A stretch of 53,391 bases of DNA from an uncultured Paraprevotella sp. (GTDB lineage Bacteria; Bacteroidota; Bacteroidia; Bacteroidales; Bacteroidaceae). This document shows, in pieces, positions 43,630 through 52,005 of the stretch. How positions within the stretch are numbered: position 1 is the stretch's first letter; each line of letters starts with the position of its first letter. The position numbers and the translations under genes were made by a program. The stretch is taken from the NCBI GenBank assembly GCA_944321525.1, contig CALULQ010000028.1:1-53391 (forward strand), read 5' to 3'. The notes under the pieces are model-generated. The model did not search any database. It worked only from the letters and a program-made list of their open reading frames with translations, and was not told the DNA's origin.

Positions 43630-45009
43630 ATGGAAGCAGTATTCGGTTACATTATCGGCCTCGGAGCCGCAGTCATGATGCCCATTATCTTCACCATATT
43701 GGGCGTTTGTATCAAAATCAAGTTCGGGAAAGCGCTCCAGAGCGGCCTCTACGTGGGCGTCGGCTTCGTCGGCCTGTCCGTCATCACGGCGCTCCTGACC
43801 ACCAGCCTCAGCCCCTCGCTGTCCAAAGTGGTGGAAATCTATGGTCTCAACCTCGAAGTGTTCGACATGGGCTGGCCTGCCGCTGCGGCCGTGGCCTACA
43901 ACACGTCGGTGGGAGCGTTCATCATCCCGGTCTGCTTGGGCGTGAACATCCTGATGCTCCTCACCAAGACGACGAAGACCGTGAACATCGACCTTTGGAA
44001 CTACTGGCACTTCGCTTTCATCGGAGCCATGGTTTATTACACGATGGGCAATATCGCCTGGGGCTTCTTCGCCGCCATCATCTGCTACATCCTGACGCTG
44101 ATTGCCGCCGACTACACGGCTCCCAAATTCCAAAAGTTCTACGACAAGATGGACGGCATATCCATCCCGCAGCCTTTCTGCCAGGGTTTCATGCCTTTCG
44201 CCATCATCATCAACAAAGCCCTCGACCTGATTCCGGGCTTCAACAAGCTGTATATCGACGCTGAAGGTATGAAGAAGAAATTCGGCATCCTGGGCGAACC
44301 GCTCTTCCTCGGCGTGCTGGTGGGCTGCGGCATCGGCGCCTTGGCCTGCAAGGACGGCCAGGAACTGGTGGACGGCATCCCGGGCATCTTGGGACTGGGC
44401 ATCAAAATGGGAGCCGTCATGGAACTGATTCCGCGCATCACGGGCTTGTTCATCGAGGGCTTGCGCCCCATCTCGGAAGCCACGCAGCAAATGATTGCCC
44501 GCAAGTTCGGCGAGAACGCCGGCCTTCACATCGGCATGAGCCCGGCCTTGGTCATCGGCCACCCCACCACGTTGGTGGTGTCACTCCTGCTCATCCCCGT
44601 AACGCTCTTCTTGGCCGTGGTGCTGCCGGGCAACCAGTTCTTGCCGCTGGCCTCGCTGGCAGGCATGTTCTACGTGTTCCCCATCATCCTGCCCATCACG
44701 AACGGTAATGTGGTGAAGACGTTCATCATCGGCCTCATCATGATGACCATCGGATTGTATTTCGTGACCAACCTGGCTCCTTACTTCACCAGCGCGGCAC
44801 ACGACGTGTATAACCTGACGAAGGACACGGCCGTGGCCATCCCGGCCGGCTTCGAAGGCGGCGCGCTCGACTTTGCCTCCAGTCCGCTGGCATGGATTAT
44901 CTTCCATCTGACCTACACGGTAAAGTACGCCGGACCGGCCATCCTGATTGTCTGCACGCTCGCGCTGGCCATCCTCAACCGCCGCGCCATCATCCGCAAG
45001 AAATATTAA
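43630..45009 (+). CDS. Orphan PTS galactitol-type EIIC (GatC-like) permease
   Basis: A 459-residue inner-membrane protein with about eleven hydrophobic segments, resembling the EIIC-GAT family (galactitol permease GatC). Recognisable stretches are the start MEAVFGYIIGLGAAVMMPI, the segment GWPAAAAVAYNTSVGAF near 79, and GEPLFLGVLVGCGIGALA near 220. No EIIA or EIIB domain or gene lies nearby, and Bacteroidales generally lack a sugar phosphotransferase system, so it probably transports without phosphorylation. The 51-bp gap to kduI on the same strand, with no terminator, indicates one transcript and suggests uronate or deoxy-uronate uptake. Substrate is inference from context. Confidence 0.85.
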   Translation: MEAVFGYIIGLGAAVMMPIIFTILGVCIKIKFGKALQSGLYVGVGFVGLSVITALLTTSLSPSLSKVVEIYGLNLEVFDMGWPAAAAVAYNTSVGAFIIPVCLGVNILMLLTKTTKTVNIDLWNYWHFAFIGAMVYYTMGNIAWGFFAAIICYILTLIAADYTAPKFQKFYDKMDGISIPQPFCQGFMPFAIIINKALDLIPGFNKLYIDAEGMKKKFGILGEPLFLGVLVGCGIGALACKDGQELVDGIPGILGLGIKMGAVMELIPRITGLFIEGLRPISEATQQMIARKFGENAGLHIGMSPALVIGHPTTLVVSLLLIPVTLFLAVVLPGNQFLPLASLAGMFYVFPIILPITNGNVVKTFIIGLIMMTIGLYFVTNLAPYFTSAAHDVYNLTKDTAVAIPAGFEGGALDFASSPLAWIIFHLTYTVKYAGPAILIVCTLALAILNRRAIIRKKY

Positions 45010-45060
45010 TAATATAAGGAGGAAACCTAAATTAAAATCACAAATAAAAAACCAAAAGAC

Positions 45061-46017
45061 ATGAAAAGATTTGCATTGGCTCTTTGCCTCGGGCTCGGCG
45101 CCTTCACGGCAAACGCCCAGATGAACTACAAGGTACAGACTGCCTGCCATCCGCAAGACGTCAAGCACTACGACACCGAGCGCTTGCGCAGTTCCTTCAT
45201 GATGGACAAAGTAATGGCCCCGGATGAAATCAACCTCACCTACACGCTCTACGACCGGCTGATTTACGGCGGCGTGATGCCGGTGAACAAGGTGCTGAAA
45301 CTGGAGAAGTTCCACGAACTCGGCCCGGAAATCACCTATTTCCTGGAACGCCGTGAACTGGGCGTCATCAACATTGGCGGCGACGGCGTGGTGACCGTGG
45401 ACGGCAAGGAATACGAAATGAAGTATAAGGAAGCGCTCTACGTGGGCTGCGGCAACAAGGAAGTCACCTTCAAGAGCAACGACCCGGCCAAACCCGCCAA
45501 ATTCTACATCAATTCGGCACCGGCCTACAAACACTTCGTCACACAGCTGATTACCACCGACGCAAAAGCGCAGAAAGCTAACCCCAAGAAATATGCCTTG
45601 GCCATCTCTGACCACTACGGCAAGATGGAGGAAAGCAACGACCGCGTGGTCAACCAGCTCATCGTGAAAGACATTCTGGAAAGAGTGGAAGGCGGCGGAA
45701 CGAACCAACTGCAGATGGGACTCACCGAACTGGCTCCCGGTTCTGTGTGGAACACCATGCCGGCACACACGCACACGCGCCGCATGGAAGCTTACTTCTA
45801 TTTCAACGTCACGGGCGGCAACGCCATCTGCCACTTGATGGGCGAGCCACAGGAAGAACGCCTCATCTGGCTGCACAACGAACAGGCCATCACCTCGCCC
45901 GAATGGAGCATCCACGCTGCCGCTGGCACCAGCAACTATAGCTTCATCTGGGGCATGGCCGGCGAGAACCTGAAGTACAGCGACAAAGACGAAATCAAGT
46001 ATCTGGATATGAAATAA
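45061..46017 (+). CDS. kduI: 5-dehydro-4-deoxy-D-glucuronate isomerase with N-terminal signal peptide
   Basis: Isomerises 5-keto-4-deoxyuronate to 2,5-diketo-3-deoxygluconate in pectin and uronide breakdown. The cupin zinc ligands are intact: His236, His238 and Glu243 in AHTHTRRME, and His285 in WSIHAAAG. Their spacing equals that of E. coli KduI (196, 198, 203, 245) with a constant +40 offset. The offset comes from a 20-residue leader, [19 protein letters not shown] after Met1, which is a classic Bacteroidetes signal peptide, and an insert of about 20 residues near 165-200. Homology to cytosolic KduI begins at Met21. Export to the periplasm is therefore likely. A start at Met21 is possible but has no ribosome-binding site and would waste a perfect leader. 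Confidence 0.9.
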   Translation: MKRFALALCLGLGAFTANAQMNYKVQTACHPQDVKHYDTERLRSSFMMDKVMAPDEINLTYTLYDRLIYGGVMPVNKVLKLEKFHELGPEITYFLERRELGVINIGGDGVVTVDGKEYEMKYKEALYVGCGNKEVTFKSNDPAKPAKFYINSAPAYKHFVTQLITTDAKAQKANPKKYALAISDHYGKMEESNDRVVNQLIVKDILERVEGGGTNQLQMGLTELAPGSVWNTMPAHTHTRRMEAYFYFNVTGGNAICHLMGEPQEERLIWLHNEQAITSPEWSIHAAAGTSNYSFIWGMAGENLKYSDKDEIKYLDMK

Positions 46018-46097
46018 CAATCCGCCAAAGCCGACGGCTTCGCGCTTGACGGAAATCCCACTACAAGACACTATATAGTAGGTAGCATCTTGTTGTA

Positions 46098-46133
46098 AAT
46101 GGAGACGCGACACCCCGCGTCTCCATTCTTTTT
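46098..46133 (+). terminator. Terminator after kduI
   Basis: AATGGAGACGCG pairs with CGCGTCTCCATT around loop ACACCC and is followed by CTTTTT. Strong intrinsic terminator ending the GatC-like/KduI transcript. Confidence 0.9.
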
Positions 46134-46249
46134 GCAGGTTAATACATTTTAACGCATCGCACCGCCATTTTCCCAAATCTTTCCCATTTTACTGCCGAAC
46201 TTTGCATCAAGAACAATAAACAATGTCTAACTCTTAAAAAAGAACGATT

Positions 46250-46690
46250 ATGAAGAAGTTATTAGTTGCCCTGTTAAGCGTGTTCACAATGCAAGTGGCC
46301 CATGCCGACAACGACAAGCCCGTCACCGTGGCCCAACTGCCCACCAAGGCGCAGACGTTCCTCAAGCAGAACTTCCCGAACGAGAAGGTGGCATTTGCCA
46401 AGATGGAAAAGGAATTCCTCGACACCAGCTACGACGTGACCTTCGTCAACGGCGACGCTGTGGAATTCGACAAGAACGGCGAGTGGACAGACTTGAAATG
46501 CAAACGCGGCGGAGTGCCGGCCAAAGCCGTACCGGCACAAATCGCGAAGTTCGTGAGCGAGAACCACGACGGCGCCAAGATTCTCAAGCTGGAACGCGAT
46601 CGCTTCAGCTATGAAGTGAAGCTGTCCAACTTCTGGGAAATCAAGTTCGACAAGCAGTTCAACGTCATTGACATGGACATGGACGACTGA
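46250..46690 (+). CDS. PepSY-like (DUF2874) periplasmic protein
   Basis: A 146-residue exported protein; the signal peptide is residues 1-19 (LLVALLSVFTMQVAHA). Two tandem beta-lactamase-inhibitor-like/PepSY-like halves are visible: QLPTKAQTFLKQNFPNEKV with DTSYDVTFVNGDAVEFDKNGEW, then AVPAQIAKFVSENHDGAKI with YEVKLSNFWEIKFDKQFNV. This is the pattern of the Bacteroidetes PepSY-like family, of unknown role and often abundant under stress. A near -7 element (GAACTTTG, 46197-46204) lies upstream, and a terminator follows 28 bp after the stop, so it is monocistronic. Confidence 0.85.
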   Translation: MKKLLVALLSVFTMQVAHADNDKPVTVAQLPTKAQTFLKQNFPNEKVAFAKMEKEFLDTSYDVTFVNGDAVEFDKNGEWTDLKCKRGGVPAKAVPAQIAKFVSENHDGAKILKLERDRFSYEVKLSNFWEIKFDKQFNVIDMDMDD

Positions 46691-46717
46691 CCGAAGGCGT
46701 CCGCCTGCAGCCACACC

Positions 46718-46741
46718 GGCCCCGCCCCACAAGGCGGGGCC
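46718..46741 (+). terminator. Terminator after the PepSY-like gene
   Basis: GGCCCCGCC and GGCGGGGCC pair around CCACAA and are followed by GTTTCGTAT. Confidence 0.75.
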
Positions 46742-46860
46742 GTTTCGTATCCCCCACACACATTGCAAATCCACACGCCCAACGCCTGTTTCCGTTCCGG
46801 CGCATACGTTCCGGCAGAATTAAGCGAACAAACCCGATGCCCACCGATAGCACGGGAACA

Positions 46861-48039
46861 TCAAGGCCGGACGCGATGCCGGACAAATACCAATTCGTTG
46901 AAATCCACCTGCCCGGAAGGATTCAGCTTCGGGCGGCAAGGCGCATCGTCGTCCCCGGCAGCAAGCCCGAAATCGTCATCGTTGGCCACCACCAGGATGG
47001 AATCGCCCACCAAGGCCAGCCCCTCGGCCTTGTCGTGGGCATAACCGGGCACGGCCTGCAGCAAGTCCAGCTCCAGTTCCTTCCGCACCCTGACCGGACG
47101 GCCCGGAACGGCCTGGGGCAACCTGACACGATAAATGCGTTTCAGCCCCCGCCCCTCGTCGGGGAACGCCCCGTCGCGCTCCAGTGCCAGCAACGTGCTG
47201 TCGTCCACGCAGGCCAAGGCGCTCACGCCCTCCGCCCCGGCATCCAACGGATAGAGATACTCCCTGACGTCGCCACCGGGCAATGGGACGACACACAGCG
47301 GAAGCTCGTCCGGCGAAGCATAGCCCGCGGCATCGAGCAGGGGCGACTGCAGGATGCCGTAGAGCAGCGTCCCCGCACGGTTGGCACAAAGCCCCTCCAT
47401 CCCGCGGTTGGGACGGCGGCGGGCATAGACGGCCGGCAAGCCGCCATTGAAAGGTGAACGCACCTGCATGCAACGGCCCTCGGCGGAAAAGTGCATCAGA
47501 AACGGCCCATACTCGTCGCTCACCCAAAACGTCCCGTCCGGCATCAGCGCCAGGCCTTCGGGGTCGATGCCCCGCCGCTGTCCGGCATGCAGCACGTTGC
47601 CGCCTAAACCGAGGGCCGACTCGCCCGTCTGCCCCTCGCCCGTCTCGTTGGGCAATCCGCAGAACCTCCGGCCTTGCTTGTCGAACAACAAAATCCTGCG
47701 CACCGACCGAAGGCTGTCGCCTTCATAGCGGAACACGCCGACTTGCGGCACATAGTCCGGCAGGGGGAACACCTTGGTGTCCGCCTCCGCCCCGTCCACG
47801 TTCGGCCCGCGGTCGGTCAGCAACCAGAAGGTGGAGTCCTGGGCCGAAAAGGCCAGGGCCGACCCATAGCCGCCCAAGCGCACCGGCGCCTCCATCCCCT
47901 CCACCGCCACTTCCGCCGAAGGGACGGACACCGCCTGCGGCCACTCCGCCTCGCCGCCGGGGGAAGCGCATCCGGCCGCCACGAAAACCAAAAGGACGGC
48001 TCCCGAGAGAGCCGCCCGAACATTGTGTGTAATAATCAT
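46861..48039 (-). CDS. Phytase-type esterase-like lipoprotein
   Basis: A 392-residue lipoprotein: leader AALSGAVLLVFVAAGC with the lipid cysteine near 24. The mature part resembles the esterase-like activity of phytase family (a beta-propeller related to bacterial phytases): GGYGSALAFSAQDSTFWLLTDRGPN in part near 57, GIDPEGLALMPDGTFWVSDE near 156, NRGMEGLCANRAG near 210 and DKAEGLALVGDSILVVANDDD near 340. This family is thought to hydrolyse phosphate or other esters, but activity is not established for most members. It is the third gene of a minus-strand operon after an OprO/P porin and a lamin-tail lipoprotein; the gap to the latter is 27 bp. Confidence 0.85.
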   Translation of the reverse strand: MIITHNVRAALSGAVLLVFVAAGCASPGGEAEWPQAVSVPSAEVAVEGMEAPVRLGGYGSALAFSAQDSTFWLLTDRGPNVDGAEADTKVFPLPDYVPQVGVFRYEGDSLRSVRRILLFDKQGRRFCGLPNETGEGQTGESALGLGGNVLHAGQRRGIDPEGLALMPDGTFWVSDEYGPFLMHFSAEGRCMQVRSPFNGGLPAVYARRRPNRGMEGLCANRAGTLLYGILQSPLLDAAGYASPDELPLCVVPLPGGDVREYLYPLDAGAEGVSALACVDDSTLLALERDGAFPDEGRGLKRIYRVRLPQAVPGRPVRVRKELELDLLQAVPGYAHDKAEGLALVGDSILVVANDDDFGLAAGDDDAPCRPKLNPSGQVDFNELVFVRHRVRP

Positions 48040-48066
48040 AGGTAGAAAATATTCTTCAAGTCCTGC

Positions 48067-49896
48067 TTATTTCTCGGCCTTGCCGTTGTTGCTGGCGTTT
48101 TTCGACACCTCGGTAAATACTACCACCTCGGCGCCGCCGTCGGTCTTGCGGCCCGTGCTGTAGATTTCGTTGTCCTCGAAGTCGCCCGTCTCCAGTTCGT
48201 CCACCAGCACGCCCTCGGCGTTGTAGAGGAACACAGCGTCGCCACCCTTTCCCAGTCCGAAGGCCGGCCCTTCGGTATTCTTCTTATAAACGTCCAGCGT
48301 GAGGAACGAACGGGCGGGGATGACCGTACCGGCGGGGAAGGTGTATTTGTCTTCCTCCTCGTGCTTGTCGTCGTAGAGGCTGAACCCGCCCAGGTCTATG
48401 TCCTCATCCGTGGCGTTGTAGAGTTCGATGAAGTCCTTCGTGTCATCCCAGTCGGCCGTCTGCTCGTCCTGGTCGTTGGTGAATACCTCGTTGATGTAGA
48501 CGCCCGACGTGTTGACCACTTCCTGCTTCTCTGCCGCCCCGTCGTTCGTCTTGCCCGGCGTGAGTTCAGCGAAAATCACCCATTCGGCTGCGCCGTCCGT
48601 CTTACGGCCGTAAGACTGGTTTTCAGAAAGATTGGGCGTGGCCACCTCGTCGATGACGTTCTGCTGCGCGTCGGCCAGCACGATGATTTCGTCGTTCTTG
48701 CTCAGTCCCCACGAAGGATAGTTCACGGGGTCGTTGTGCAGCCCTTCCTTGTCGCACTCTATGAGCAGGTAGCCATGCGCGGGAATCGTCTTCCCCGCCG
48801 GAATCGTCCAAGCCTCTTCCGGGCCGCCGCCTTCCCACATGAGCAGGCCGCCCAGGTCGACGGCCTCGCCTGAAGTGTTATACAATTCGATGTAGTCCAG
48901 GTCGTCGATGCTCTCCTGTCCGCTGAAGGTGTACACCTCGTTGATGACCACCACGCCGCGCAAGGAAGGCGCGGGGGCCGCGCCGTTGCTCTCTCCGGGC
49001 GTAGGAGCGGTCGTGACGGCCCAAGTCGTCGCCCCGTCGGCCGTGCGGGCATACGACGTGCCGTCTTCCATGGCTGGCAGCTCCACCTCGTCGATCAGGT
49101 CGCCCTTGTTGTCGAGGAACGTCACCTTGTCGCCCTTGGAGCCCAGCCCGAAGCCGAAACTGCCGTCGGGGTTGCCTTCCTTCACCTGCGTGAAGAGCAC
49201 CACGGCGCCCGGCGCGATGGTCGTCCCCTCCGGCATCACGTACTGCTCGCTCTCGCCTTTCTCGTCCTGAAGGACGAAGCCGCTCATGTCCACTTCCGTC
49301 AGACCGGGGTTGTAGATTTCTATAAAGTCGAAGTCGCCGTCCAGCGGGGCGCTCATCACCTCGTTGATGACGAGGTTCACGGCGCTCTCTCCCGGTTCGG
49401 GCTGTTCGTCGGGCGTCGAGGTGTTGCCCTGCCCCTTCGTGCCGGCGGCCATCACGGTCCACTGCGCGCCGCCGTCGGTGGCGCGGGCGTAGGTCTGCCC
49501 GTCTTCGAGGGCCGGCACCACCACGTCGTCCACGGGCTTATAAGCCGCGTCGAGCAACTTGATTTCATCGCCGTCGCCGGAGATGCCAAACTCGAAGTCG
49601 TCATCCTTTTCCAGCACCAGGTAGCCATGGGCGGCAATGACGGCATCGGCGGGGAAGACGTATTCCTCTTCCGTTCCCTTGCTGTCCTGCAGGCGGAAAC
49701 CGGCCAGCGCAACGTCCTCGTCCGAAGCGTTATACAGCTCCACCCAGTCCGTCCCGCTGGAGCAGACTTCGTTGATGAACACACCGGCCACGTCGGACGG
49801 GCCTACGTTCAAATCGTCCTCGGAGTCGTCCTTGCAACTTGTCACACACACTGCGGCCGAGAGCAACAGGGCCGCGCTAAAAAACTTCTTATTCAT
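48067..49896 (-). CDS. Lipoprotein with four tandem lamin-tail (LTD) domains
   Basis: A 609-residue surface lipoprotein: leader KKFFSAALLLSAAVCVTSC, then acidic KDDSEDD. I start at 49896; the longer frame lacks a leader. Four immunoglobulin-fold lamin-tail domains follow, at about 37-165, 173-300, 310-445 and 455-605. Each opens with the INEV motif (VFINEV, LVINEV, VVINEV, VYINEV), then WVELYN or IELYN, and closes with a Tyr-Arg-Asp-Gly-Trp pattern such as YARTADGATTW. Bacterial LTDs often accompany exported nucleases, phosphatases or phytase-like enzymes and may bind polymers. Its partners here, a porin 38 bp upstream and a phytase-like lipoprotein 27 bp downstream, support that. Confidence 0.88.
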   Translation of the reverse strand: MNKKFFSAALLLSAAVCVTSCKDDSEDDLNVGPSDVAGVFINEVCSSGTDWVELYNASDEDVALAGFRLQDSKGTEEEYVFPADAVIAAHGYLVLEKDDDFEFGISGDGDEIKLLDAAYKPVDDVVVPALEDGQTYARATDGGAQWTVMAAGTKGQGNTSTPDEQPEPGESAVNLVINEVMSAPLDGDFDFIEIYNPGLTEVDMSGFVLQDEKGESEQYVMPEGTTIAPGAVVLFTQVKEGNPDGSFGFGLGSKGDKVTFLDNKGDLIDEVELPAMEDGTSYARTADGATTWAVTTAPTPGESNGAAPAPSLRGVVVINEVYTFSGQESIDDLDYIELYNTSGEAVDLGGLLMWEGGGPEEAWTIPAGKTIPAHGYLLIECDKEGLHNDPVNYPSWGLSKNDEIIVLADAQQNVIDEVATPNLSENQSYGRKTDGAAEWVIFAELTPGKTNDGAAEKQEVVNTSGVYINEVFTNDQDEQTADWDDTKDFIELYNATDEDIDLGGFSLYDDKHEEEDKYTFPAGTVIPARSFLTLDVYKKNTEGPAFGLGKGGDAVFLYNAEGVLVDELETGDFEDNEIYSTGRKTDGGAEVVVFTEVSKNASNNGKAEK

Positions 49897-49934
49897 ATAT
49901 GTCTGTCCTATAATGGTTTCTACTTTTCTTGTCC

Positions 49935-51293
49935 TCAAAACGAGAGCATCAGCCGCAACTGCATGATGTGGAAGTCCAGCCCCTCCGGCAGGGCCTCGCT
50001 CAGCGCCTTGCCGTCCTTGGTGATGTGTCCCTTGTCGTCGGCATACTTGTCGTTGTCCATGAAGGTGTAGTTCAACCCGAACATGATGTTGGGCACGGGG
50101 AACCAGTTCAGGTTGACGCCGTAAGCGTATGCCGCCCCGCCCGTGACGGGCGACGTGATGTCGTGGAAATCGTTCAGGTTCGTGCGGCTCACACGGGCGG
50201 CCAGCTCCAGGCAACCGCCCTTGCGCCGCTGATAGACGGGAGCAAACTCGGCATCGTCCGGCATGTAGCGGCGCTGCTGCCCCAATATCATGTAGGAAGC
50301 CGCGGCATACCAGCCGTTGAACTCCGCGTTCTTCAGGTCAATCTTCCGCTCGCCCTCCTTGCGGTAGCGCGAAAGGCTGGTGAACATATATTCGCCGTAG
50401 GCCAGCAACTTGTCCCACCGGACGGCCGCTTCCACGCCATAGGTGGCATAGTGGTAGACGTTCGGGATTTCCGCCCTCACGAAACGCCGGCGGTCGGTAC
50501 GGCTCTCGGGGAAACTGCGGAACTCCACCAAGCGGTCTTCCGTGCCTCCGCCGTCCGGCGTGCGATAGGTGGCATATCCGCCCAAGTGCACCGTCCACGT
50601 GTCGTTGTTCACGGGCGAAAGGCCAAGGCGGCCGGTGAACCCGTAACCGTCGCTCCCGCGGTTCTTCTCCTTTTGGATAATGTCGAGCTGCTGTCCGAAC
50701 ACTCCGCCCGAGAACCACCAATGGTTGCCCCAGGCCGTGACGGCGGCCCCCAGCCGGCGCCCTCCGGCAAACATCTCCACGGGCATGGGCCGCTCGTTGA
50801 ACGAGAGGTAGCGCGAACTCGTGAGCCGTTCCATGCTCATCGGCTCCTTGAAGTGCCCGGCCTGCACGGAAATGTGGTCGTTGAAACGGTAGCCCAGGTA
50901 CATGTCCTTCATCTCGATTTCATTGTAGGCGAAGTCCAGGTCGAACTCGGCAAACCACTTCTCATAAAGCGTGGCCTTCAAGGCAAAGCGCGCACGGCGG
51001 ACGTTCGCCCCGTTGTTGAAGCGGAACCGGCCGTCGTCTTCCTCCAAGTCGTCGTTGGCTTTGGAACTCAACCCGTCCACCGACGTGGTGGGATGATAGA
51101 AAGAAATGTCGGTGTAAATCCGGTTGTCCAGTTTCAGGCGGAAATTATTGTTTTTGGTGGCAAAATTCAGTTTGCCTTCCTCGAAATAGATGTCCGCCCG
51201 CTCCCTCACGGCCTCTCCCCGTGCGTCGGTCTGGGCAAACGCCCCTGTGCCCATTGCAGCAAGGAGCGGCACGATAATCAGTCTCGTCCTCAT
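49935..51293 (-). CDS. OprO/OprP-type porin
   Basis: A 452-residue outer-membrane beta-barrel protein of the phosphate-selective porin O/P family. I start at 51293, giving signal peptide RTRLIIVPLLAAMGTGAFAQ; the longer frame adds 16 basic residues before it and crosses the promoter. The N-terminal part has NFRLKLDNRIYTDISFY and RRARFALKATLYEKWFAEFD, followed by alternating barrel strands with many aromatic residues and a C-terminal strand ending in LRLMLSF, the expected final phenylalanine. Phosphate or polyphosphate selectivity is inferred from family and from the phytase-like gene of the same operon; related porins in Bacteroidales may be general. Confidence 0.9.
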   Translation of the reverse strand: MRTRLIIVPLLAAMGTGAFAQTDARGEAVRERADIYFEEGKLNFATKNNNFRLKLDNRIYTDISFYHPTTSVDGLSSKANDDLEEDDGRFRFNNGANVRRARFALKATLYEKWFAEFDLDFAYNEIEMKDMYLGYRFNDHISVQAGHFKEPMSMERLTSSRYLSFNERPMPVEMFAGGRRLGAAVTAWGNHWWFSGGVFGQQLDIIQKEKNRGSDGYGFTGRLGLSPVNNDTWTVHLGGYATYRTPDGGGTEDRLVEFRSFPESRTDRRRFVRAEIPNVYHYATYGVEAAVRWDKLLAYGEYMFTSLSRYRKEGERKIDLKNAEFNGWYAAASYMILGQQRRYMPDDAEFAPVYQRRKGGCLELAARVSRTNLNDFHDITSPVTGGAAYAYGVNLNWFPVPNIMFGLNYTFMDNDKYADDKGHITKDGKALSEALPEGLDFHIMQLRLMLSF

Positions 51294-51310
51294 AACTCTC
51301 AATTTTTCCG

Positions 51311-51318
51311 CAAAAGTA
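51311..51318 (-). promoter_or_regulatory. -7 element of the porin operon
   Basis: The minus strand reads TACTTTTG, 18 bp before the chosen porin start at 51293, which supports that start. Confidence 0.6.
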
Positions 51319-51494
51319 AGGCCGTGCCGTTTCCTTTTCATGACATTTGGATAAAGATTCAGCTACACGCCCCTCCCCTGCGCGTTTTCTTCCACTCGAA
51401 TAAAAGACGAGCACTGCAACACGACGAAAACCCACCATCATCCCCGACCGCCCGACCGCGGAAAATGGAACGACGCCTTGCGGAATCCCGAATC

Positions 51495-51535
51495 GTACTT
51501 TCCGCAAAGTACTCGAGTACTTGCCGCAGAGTACG
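51495..51535. repeat. GTACT-rich intergenic repeat, copy 4
   Basis: GTACTTTCCGCAAAGTACTC, then GAGTACTTGCCGCAGAGTAC. The central AGTACTCGAGTACT is a perfect palindrome. It lies in the 712-bp gap between the divergent porin operon and amidase gene. Confidence 0.8.
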
Positions 51536-51577
51536 CAGACGCACTCCGCAAGCCACTGCGCAATGCACCCGTTCCCC

Positions 51578-51648
51578 GTTCCGGCGGATTTGAAATCCGC
51601 CGGAATTAAATATAAGGATTTATAATCCGATTAAACATACCGCTTTGT
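51578..51648. repeat. Hairpin repeat with GGATTTGAAATCC core, long copy A
   Basis: A perfect 12-bp stem, TTCCGGCGGATT/AATCCGCCGGAA with loop TGA (51579-51605), is followed by TAAATATAAGGATTTATAATCC and TACCGCTTTG. Copy B at 53088-53157 keeps the same order and spacing, so the unit is about 70 bp and not just a hairpin. Confidence 0.75.
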
Positions 51649-51660
51649 GTGCCGCAACCT

Positions 51661-51714
51661 GATGACGTCATCGCAATAAAATAGGAATAAGTTCTCTATC
51701 GGATTTGAAATCCG
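51661..51714. repeat. 12-bp palindrome and short hairpin copy
   Basis: GATGACGTCATC (51661-51672) is a perfect palindrome. CGGATT-TGA-AATCCG (51700-51714) repeats the core of the hairpin element without its tail. Confidence 0.55.
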
Positions 51715-51802
51715 GCCAAACGAAGATGCCCAAACGAAGGCGCCCCAACGGAGTTCCCCGAACGAAAACACAAAAATAAAAGCATGCTCCGCCGCCTTTT
51801 AT

Positions 51803-51833
51803 TTTGTATTTCGCTCGACTTGCACTATCTTTG
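51803..51833 (+). promoter_or_regulatory. Promoter of the amidase gene
   Basis: A -33 TTTG (51803-51806) and -7 TATCTTTG (51826-51833) are separated by 19 bp, a full consensus match. Transcription should start near 51840, leaving a leader of about 165 nt before the chosen ATG at 52006. Confidence 0.8.
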
Positions 51834-52005
51834 CCCTTATATAAAACAAGGAAATACAAGGTATGACGGATACAAGGACCACGCCATTTACCCCGGCACA
51901 AGCACAACTGCCGGACACGATACATGCGCAACACCGGAATCGCAGTACGATGCGCCTTATGGCAATGCCTTAAAGTCCGCTTACTCCATACAACCCACAC
52001 CCCTC

